Positions 59,171 through 64,000 of a stretch of DNA of 64,000 nt are shown here, piece after piece. The notes under the pieces are model-generated. The model was not told the DNA's origin. It did not search any database and saw nothing but the letters and a program-made list of their open reading frames with translations. The position numbers were made by a program, and so were the translations under genes. Origin of the DNA: an uncultured Prevotellaceae bacterium (GTDB lineage Bacteria; Bacteroidota; Bacteroidia; Bacteroidales; UBA3663); the NCBI GenBank assembly GCA_900319235.1, contig ONNR01000006.1, positions 96,643-160,642 on the forward strand, written 5' to 3'. The first letter of the stretch is position 1, and each line of letters opens with the position of its first letter.

Positions 59171-59723
59171 GGTCCACAACCTTCTGCTTTTCCCTTATAC
59201 ACATCCTTCCTACCCTCAGGGATTACCGCTTCGCCCAAGAGGAATGATTGTCTACCCCACCCCAGGCCCCATAGGACAAGCATCCTTCATATTCGGTCGG
59301 AACTGATGCGCTCCATTGCGCGCTGAAGAGTCAAAGCACCAAGCCTGGTCTTGCCATCTCCTTGATTCCTGACCGAAAACAGACTGCCAGGATATGACAG
59401 TCAGATTTCGGTCGAATCAGACGAAGTCACGTCAATGGCGGGGTTGGAGCTTCCCCTCATTCGGCGCTCCACTGCACGCTACCTGTTCTCTCCCGTCATG
59501 TTCCGGATCACTTTGTCCTATGCCGATTGCTCTCTTCCGACATTAAGATGGATTCTGGAAAAGGAACATTTTGAAGGAAGGGAAATAGATATACATACTG
59601 ATCCGTTATTTCGCAGTAGTCCAAAGAGACAGAGGACATACCTGAGCCATTGTAGGACGACACACAGTTCACTCGACAGTCTCCCAGCCGGGACATTCGT
59701 CACCAGTTAGGGCAAGGGAAATG
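59171..59723. other. Non-coding stretch after the repeats
   Basis: No gene is seen. The words GCGCTCCA-x-TG near 59308 and GCGCTCCACTGCACG near 59463 suggest a further decayed direct repeat. Frames on both strands have an unlikely residue make-up. Confidence 0.5.
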
Positions 59724-60086
59724 CTAGAGGACGTCCATCAGCGTCTTGCTCCGTCCCTGCCTCCTGTTCGGCTCAACTTCCCCGTGCTTCTCCTCATACC
59801 TTCGGATGATCTCCCTTAGTGCAGTATCGATGACATCCTTGATCGTGAGCTGCTCCTTTGCAGCAATGGCACGCACCTTGGACATGGTGCCGACATCGGC
59901 GAGGAAAGTGACACGCGTGGTCCGGTCTGTTATACGGTGGCCATCCGACTTGCGGGGACGACCTACCTTTCGGGGAAGGTTCTGCTCTCCGGCCACCTTC
60001 GGTGAAGAACCCTCTTCTTCGTGGGCGGCCAAGTCCACAGGATTACCGAAAAGGCCCTCCAGGCCATACTTCCTGTTGTTTCCCAT
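59724..60086 (-). CDS. Ribbon-helix-helix DNA-binding protein with AT-hook, ParB-like, 120 aa
   Basis: Residues ~38-50 contain an AT-hook core (KVGRPRKSDG). Residues ~55-100 form a ribbon-helix-helix (TTRVTFLADVGTMSKVRAIAAKEQLTIKDVIDTAL), the DNA-binding type of small centromere-binding ParB partners. It starts 1 base after the trypsin-like gene and is the third gene of an operon with parA. In such systems the RHH protein binds repeated sites and represses the operon. Candidate sites are the GTAATAT palindromes at 61448-61522 and 51608-51688. Confidence 0.8.
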   Translation of the reverse strand: MGNNRKYGLEGLFGNPVDLAAHEEEGSSPKVAGEQNLPRKVGRPRKSDGHRITDRTTRVTFLADVGTMSKVRAIAAKEQLTIKDVIDTALREIIRRYEEKHGEVEPNRRQGRSKTLMDVL

Positions 60087-60087
60087 C

Positions 60088-60654
60088 TTATGATCGATTG
60101 ATTTGTGAAATGAACTCTTTTATTGCTGAAGCTGAAAGAAACATGCAGAAATTCAAGGACAGCAGAGGATTCTTGACCTTGCCTCCCTCGTTATTTCCGG
60201 CATGCATCATTCCAGCGACCCTGCCATTGTAGAAAACAGGACTGCCGCTGCTGCCTTTTTTCAGCGATGCGGTCGTGTCTGCGCAAAAGTAATTACCCTC
60301 CCTTATCTCACCAACAACGGCCTCACACTCGATATACCTGTTGCCTTCTTCAAAGACCTCATAACTGACGCTTTCCAGCACCATCCCCTTGCATGGATCT
60401 TCTCCACACAATTCAACGGGGCTCACCACCCCAGGGATCCGGAACACTGCAATGTCATACCCATCTGCGGTCTTGTCATTCCTGCATCCCAGCTGATCCT
60501 TCAGATCGATCCTTTTCCCATCCACTTCTATGGAAGGGGTCTCCATATCTTCAATAACATGTCCTGCCGTTAGGAAGAACGGCCCGACAAAGAAACCGCA
60601 ACCATAAACATGGTTATCGCTTGATATCTGTTTTACAAATTCATTCTGCTTCAT
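60088..60654 (-). CDS. Trypsin-like serine protease, 188 aa
   Basis: The chymotrypsin-fold triad is visible: His32 in LTAGHV, Asp67 in GYDIAVFR, and Ser136 in KKGSSGSPVF, followed by VAGMMHAG. No signal peptide or membrane helix is present, so it should act in the cytoplasm, like the small trypsin-like proteases used in bacterial conflict systems. It is placed between parA (11 bases upstream) and the RHH gene (1 base downstream). A protease inside a partition operon is unusual. It may cleave one of the partners or guard the element; both are inference. Confidence 0.88.
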   Translation of the reverse strand: MKQNEFVKQISSDNHVYGCGFFVGPFFLTAGHVIEDMETPSIEVDGKRIDLKDQLGCRNDKTADGYDIAVFRIPGVVSPVELCGEDPCKGMVLESVSYEVFEEGNRYIECEAVVGEIREGNYFCADTTASLKKGSSGSPVFYNGRVAGMMHAGNNEGGKVKNPLLSLNFCMFLSASAIKEFISQINRS

Positions 60655-60665
60655 CCTGTTTCCAA

Positions 60666-61406
60666 TTATCTTGTAAGTATCTCGGCTGCAAGTGCACTGT
60701 AATCCGCAGCGCCATTGCTCCTGGGTGCAAAGCTAACTATGGACTGATATGCGAGAGGAGCCTCCGCAATCGACACATTCTTTCTGATGCGCGTCTTGAA
60801 GACGACATCCCCGAACCTCTCGCGAAGGGCAGCCTCGACCTGCTTGTTCAGATTGGTGCCGTTCCATATCGTAATGATGATACCCGACAGCTGCAGATTC
60901 CTGTTGAGCCTTCTACGGACCAGGGCTACTATATCCAGCAGCTTCTGGAGTCCCCTGCTCGGCAAGGCCTCCGCCGTCAGCGGCACATACAGGTCTGTAG
61001 CCGCCGTCAGTGCATTGAGCGTAAGCAGACCCAGCGAAGGAGGACAGTCCAACAGGATATAGTCATAACGTAGCAGGACAGGTTCAAGGAGGTCTGCAAG
61101 AATCGTCTCCCGTTCTATCGTGGCGGCAAGCTCCATCTCTGCCGCAGCCAGGTCGATTGTAGAAGGAACAATGTCCAGATTCTTCTTGACGGGGAATATC
61201 GGCAGATCCCTCCTTTCCCGGAAGGCATCATAGACCGTCCTGTCATAGTCCCTCAGACTGAGGGATTCCGTGAGGTTCGATTGCGGGTCAAGATCCACAA
61301 GAAGCACCCTTTTACCCATGGAGGCAAGGATGTCTCCAACCGCCGAAACCGTGCTGGTTTTGGCAACGCCGCCCTTATGATTGGCCATTGCGATGACATG
61401 TACCAT
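60666..61406 (-). CDS. parA: ParA-family ATPase, 246 aa
   Basis: A deviant Walker A motif (HKGGVAKTST) near the N-terminus, DLDPQSN as Walker A', and DCPPSLG as Walker B define a ParA/MinD-type ATPase. ParA proteins move DNA cargo or place it by ATP-dependent binding to the nucleoid. I start at the ATG at 61406, since the frame upstream opens only with TTG and lies in the promoter. It leads an operon with the trypsin-like and RHH genes. The small size and lack of an N-terminal helix-turn-helix fit the type Ib group, in which the RHH partner represses. Confidence 0.9.
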   Translation of the reverse strand: MVHVIAMANHKGGVAKTSTVSAVGDILASMGKRVLLVDLDPQSNLTESLSLRDYDRTVYDAFRERRDLPIFPVKKNLDIVPSTIDLAAAEMELAATIERETILADLLEPVLLRYDYILLDCPPSLGLLTLNALTAATDLYVPLTAEALPSRGLQKLLDIVALVRRRLNRNLQLSGIIITIWNGTNLNKQVEAALRERFGDVVFKTRIRKNVSIAEAPLAYQSIVSFAPRSNGAADYSALAAEILTR

Positions 61407-61439
61407 AGTCCTTGATTCGAGTATATCCCTAAAACGTTG

Positions 61440-61471
61440 CAAAGATAGTAATATTCCCTTATATTACCAAA
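61440..61471 (-). promoter_or_regulatory. parA promoter with operator in the spacer
   Basis: On the minus strand TTTG (61471-61468), 20 bases and TATCTTTG (61447-61440) are a perfect promoter. The 20-base spacer is exactly the inverted repeat GTAATAT-N6-ATATTAC. Binding here would block polymerase, so autoregulation is likely. Confidence 0.85.
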
Positions 61472-61497
61472 TATTTCATGTTAATAATAATTAATGT

Positions 61498-61530
61498 GTA
61501 ATATCATATTATCAGGTAATATAATATTGT
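61498..61530. repeat. Further GTAATAT sites upstream of parA
   Basis: GTAATAT at 61498 and 61516, with partner ATATT arms, 30-50 bases upstream of the parA promoter. Together with the spacer operator they form a small array that could serve as centromere-like site. Confidence 0.6.
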
Positions 61531-61539
61531 TTTATTCCA

Positions 61540-62241
61540 CTTCTCTCCCCTGAATGTCGAGGATCTGAGCATCAGAAATCAAACGTGCCTACGCTAATTC
61601 ATATTCATCTATCCCCTATCTTCAACCTTCCGGCTCTGCCTTTCCGACACCTTGTGGAATGGAACCTGTCTATGCCCGGCCTTCTCTTTCTTCCCTGTAT
61701 TTCCTCTCGGCAGCAGACTTCCTTGGGAACGCTGTGGACACCTTGGCCAAGGATGGTCTGTCGGCTTTTCACCTGCATCCGTATCTCAACTTCCAATCAT
61801 ACCCGAGGGTTCTTACCCTTCTTGTGCTCATTGGATTCCGACTTCTTTCCTGCGTCTCTACATGGGTAGCTGATTCACTTTGAGTCAGTTTCTCGCCATG
61901 TCTTCGATTGGTCGATGGTACAGAACCTACCACGTTCCTGATAATAGTGGCACCCGAACCTACCCCATGACGCTGTTTTCTGCTTTTGCTTCATGGTAAC
62001 TTTTTCAGGCGAGGCCACTTGATTTTTTACAATGCAAAGTTACTTGTCAGTTCATCCTGAAGGATTACTGGGGTACTGGGGACAGGCCCCACAACAAATA
62101 ATTTCATGTCAAAATCTTCCTTTTATTTTCCCGGCAAGAGCAAAATAAAAGAGTATTTGGCCAGAAATTCTTGGTTGCCCCAAACTGACTTCGGGCAGAG
62201 CATTGTTAAAAAACAAGTTTAACCTCTAAAAAGTTACTACA
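61540..62241. other. Non-coding region upstream of ssb
   Basis: A 700-base stretch without supported gene. It contains the short hairpin GGGGACAGGCCCC near 62079 and a GCAAAGTTA word near 62035 that is a -7 box (TAACTTTG) on the minus strand. Lying between the par operon and ssb, it might hold a replication or transfer origin, but no iteron set is visible. Confidence 0.4.
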
Positions 62242-62643
62242 ATGAAGAAAATTGAAAATTCTTTCGCAGTCACAGGATTCGTAGGCAAGGATGCCGAAAT
62301 CCGCAAGTTCGAGAACGCTTCTGTAGCACGTTACTCAATCGTAGTTCGCCATGGCGAGAAGGATTCCGAGAATTCCGCATCCGCCTTCCTCTCTGCAGAG
62401 ACCTGGCGCAAGAACGAGGACACCTCTACCTTCGACCTCATCAAGAAGGGCAAGATGATCACCCTCGAGGGCTATTTCAAGCCAGAAGAGTGGACAGATG
62501 CAGAGACCGGTGCAAAGCGCAACCGCATCACTCTCGTGGCCACCAAGGTCTATGCCACACCCGATGTTCCCGAGGAGAAGCCTGCCGATGTTCCCGAGAA
62601 GGAACCCGAGAAGACTTCCAAGAAGACCAAGAAGGGCAAGTAA
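62242..62643 (+). CDS. ssb: Single-stranded DNA-binding protein, 133 aa
   Basis: An SSB-type OB fold occupies residues ~1-105 (NSFAVTGFVGKDAEIRKFENA at the start, FLSAETWRK in the middle, KGKMITLEGYF and RITLVATKVY). The C-terminal ~28 residues are Pro/Glu/Lys repeats ending KKGK, and lack the acidic DDDIPF-type tip that recruits partner proteins in housekeeping SSBs. It is shorter than E. coli SSB (178 aa). Such accessory SSBs are common on Bacteroidales conjugative or plasmid elements, which fits the neighbouring parA. Two hairpins follow. Confidence 0.88.
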   Translation: MKKIENSFAVTGFVGKDAEIRKFENASVARYSIVVRHGEKDSENSASAFLSAETWRKNEDTSTFDLIKKGKMITLEGYFKPEEWTDAETGAKRNRITLVATKVYATPDVPEEKPADVPEKEPEKTSKKTKKGK

Positions 62644-62661
62644 TTGCCCTTCTCTCCTTCA

Positions 62662-62686
62662 GGGAAGCGGCTTCAGCCCGCTTCCC
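62662..62686 (+). terminator. Hairpin after ssb
   Basis: GGGAAGCGG and CCGCTTCCC form a 9-bp stem, flanked by CTTCTC/GAGAAG that may extend it. No T run; it is followed by a second structure at 62780. Confidence 0.65.
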
Positions 62687-62779
62687 GAGAAGGATTGAAG
62701 ATAGGGGAAGATCCTTTCCCCTATTGAGAACCGTTTGACTCTGTTTTATCCATTCCATATCTCTATATCTCTGCCTTCA

Positions 62780-62816
62780 GGGGAGTGGGAGTCGTGAGAC
62801 TGTCACTCCCCTTTTT
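62780..62816 (+). terminator. Intrinsic terminator
   Basis: GGGGAGTG and CACTCCCC form an 8-bp stem followed by five T. It is the more likely end of the ssb transcript. Confidence 0.8.
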
Positions 62817-63014
62817 CCATCTGCATTCCTGAATCTTTTACAATCGTCTTCTGAAACTGTCTCTGTTAAGATTTTCCCCTTGGATCTTTCATCAAAACTC
62901 TTGTATCATCCGTACAATCACCAGCTTGTTACAATCTCTACTTCCAAATCCTTTTTAGGATTGTTGTATAAAACGCAGAACAGGCTTCATAAGGTTCTAG
63001 TTGAATCCATCATA

Positions 63015-63049
63015 AGAGAAGCGGCCTCCGGGTCGCTTCTCTTCTTTCT
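63015..63049 (+). terminator. Intrinsic terminator
   Basis: AGAGAAGCG and CGCTTCTCT (9 bp) followed by a T-rich stretch. The ~200 bases before it (62817-63014) contain no gene that I can support; a short RNA could end here. Confidence 0.65.
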
Positions 63050-63083
63050 TGTTCTTCAACACGAAATTAAGCATCGAAAAATT

Positions 63084-63126
63084 AGGCCGTATGCACAACA
63101 TTTTGTTGAGCATACGGCCTTTTTTT
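63084..63126. terminator. Bidirectional terminator before the CRISPR array
   Basis: AGGCCGTATGC and GCATACGGCCT form an 11-bp stem followed by six T, with A-rich sequence on the other side. It would stop both ssb-side transcripts and a leftward CRISPR transcript. Confidence 0.82.
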
Positions 63127-63192
63127 GTTATACATATCATAATCAAAAATCTATAGATAAGACTAAATTTCAATCATTTGTATAAAACTTTT

Positions 63193-63862
63193 GTTGTAAT
63201 ACCTACCCTAACGATAAGCTTCTACAACGCTCTACGAAACACGACTTTTGGCTGAAGTGAATAGTTGTAATACCTACCCTAACGATAAGCTTCTACAACT
63301 CGAAAGAGAAGAGCTGGTCGTGCCTCACATGAAAAGTTGTAATACCTACCCTAACGATAAGCTTCTACAACTCGGTGTTCGGCCTGTGAAGGTCGATGCA
63401 AAAGACGTTGTAATACCTACCCTAACGATAAGCTTCTACAACGTATTTCGACTTCTGGTTGGGGGATGATTATCAGTTGTAATACCTACCCTAACGATAA
63501 GCTTCTACAACAAAAATGGCGAACCTGTATCTCAGGAAGTCAAGTTGTAATACCTACCCTAACGATAAGCTTCTACAACAAAACGAAAGAGATAAGCTCC
63601 TCTACTACCAAAACTGTTGTAATACCTACCCTAACGATAAGCTTCTACAACGAGTGCGGCAAAAAGCTGCTATTTCGGAACCAAGTTGTAATACCTACCC
63701 TAACGATAAGCTTCTACAACATCCAGTTGGACAAGGCTGACCAAATCAGGCTGCGTTGTAATACCTACCCTAACGATAAGCTTCTACAACATCACGGGCC
63801 GCGGCCGCGAACAAGTATGTCGGGTTGTTGTAATACCTACCCTAACGATAAGCTTCTACAAC
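63193..63862 (-). CRISPR. CRISPR array, 10 repeats of 36 bp and 9 spacers
   Basis: Ten identical 36-bp repeats start at 63193, 63264, 63336, 63407, 63476, 63544, 63616, 63685, 63755 and 63827. Spacers are 35, 36, 35, 33, 32, 36, 33, 34 and 36 bases. On the plus strand the repeat starts GTTGTAATACC and ends CTTCTACAAC; on the minus strand it starts GTTGTAGAAGC and ends GTATTACAAC, resembling type VI-B (Cas13b) repeats of Prevotella as I remember them. That reading gives leftward transcription. Type VI-B spacers are usually near 30 bases and constant, so the assignment is not certain. No cas gene is in the window; one may lie just to the right. Confidence 0.95.
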
Positions 63863-64000
63863 ACTTTATATTTCAAGACTTTGGAAAAATCGATAAAATA
63901 TTATAATTCGATTCTTTCAAGCATAATTCATTGAAATAGAAGATTATAATGAATACACGCTATATTTTTTCGAAAATGCCCATCATTTTTATAGTCAAAC
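63863..64000. other. AT-rich sequence beyond the array, possible leader
   Basis: 138 bases of AT-rich, non-coding DNA. If the array is transcribed leftward this is the leader side. No perfect TAnnTTTG box is visible on the minus strand. A cas13b or adaptation gene could begin past 64000. Confidence 0.4.

Noticed and set aside
58592..59306. Plus-strand frames of 134 and 114 codons in the two 270-bp repeats
   Set aside because: They share a short stretch only because the DNA repeats; ends differ, and there is no start signal. I treat the repeat as non-coding, though a conserved peptide cannot be fully excluded.
61585..61883. Short plus-strand frames upstream of ssb
   Set aside because: Three overlapping frames of equal poor quality, with no promoter; typical of unselected DNA.
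62985..63002. tRNA-like T-arm (GGTTC ... AATCC)
   Set aside because: The loop length is wrong and no acceptor or anticodon stem can be built around it.
63248..63906. Open frames across the CRISPR array
   Set aside because: They are produced by the repeated 36-bp unit, which lacks stops in some frames.

Overview
The window comes from a Bacteroidota genome, most likely a gut Prevotella-like Bacteroidales. The signs are many promoters of the TTTG-N19/20-TAnnTTTG type, lipoproteins with Bacteroidales-style signal peptides, CHAT-TPR and 'DLGLPSGTLW' proteins, and a CRISPR repeat that, read on the minus strand, resembles Prevotella type VI-B (Cas13b) repeats. Overall GC looks near 50%, with an AT-rich insert around 44.6-46.6 kb. 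No rRNA or tRNA was found. Everything here was read by eye; no search was run.

Region 1 (1-41.9 kb) is dense with signalling and conflict-system genes. It carries the tail of a caspase-like gene, five large CHAT-protease proteins (four with Sec signal peptides, one with an N-terminal membrane anchor), a membrane-anchored exported caspase, and a phosphoribosyltransferase x2-DprA-HAD operon. A second phosphoribosyltransferase-SLOG pair lies at 40.8 kb. At its centre, on the minus strand (30.0-23.0 kb), is a tight operon: protein kinase, TerY-like vWA protein, PP2C phosphatase, coiled-coil protein, ZorA/MotA-like channel protein, ZorB/MotB-like protein and a second vWA protein. Divergent from it (30.9-35.8 kb) is an operon led by a sigma factor, followed by a coiled-coil/TM protein, a TM plus TerB-like protein, the exported caspase and a polytopic membrane protein.

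Six copies of an unusual promoter-like motif, GTTTAC-N15-GCATAA (exact 21-nt phasing; one copy reads GCATTA), sit in front of the phosphoribosyltransferase operon (two copies), a vWA gene, a two-gene hypothetical operon and two small genes beside the sigma-factor gene. I infer that this sigma factor drives a local regulon. My working model is an envelope-sensing defence or stress system: an ion-driven ZorAB-like motor coupled to kinase/phosphatase/vWA signalling, a dedicated sigma factor, a nucleotide-handling arm and periplasmic CHAT/caspase proteases as effectors.

Region 2 (41.9-53.2 kb) is a patchwork of hypothetical genes: an agmatine-deiminase-like enzyme behind a SLOG fragment, an AT-rich orphan gene, an XRE regulator, a serine recombinase lacking catalytic residues, an Hsp70 N-terminal fragment and lipoproteins. 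Region 3 (53.2-63 kb) holds a Schlafen-AlbA_2 giant protein with a C39-like peptidase, two 270-bp non-coding repeats, a ParA-trypsin-RHH operon with a palindromic operator inside its promoter, and ssb. This suggests an integrative or extrachromosomal element. The window ends with a 10-repeat CRISPR array without cas genes in view.
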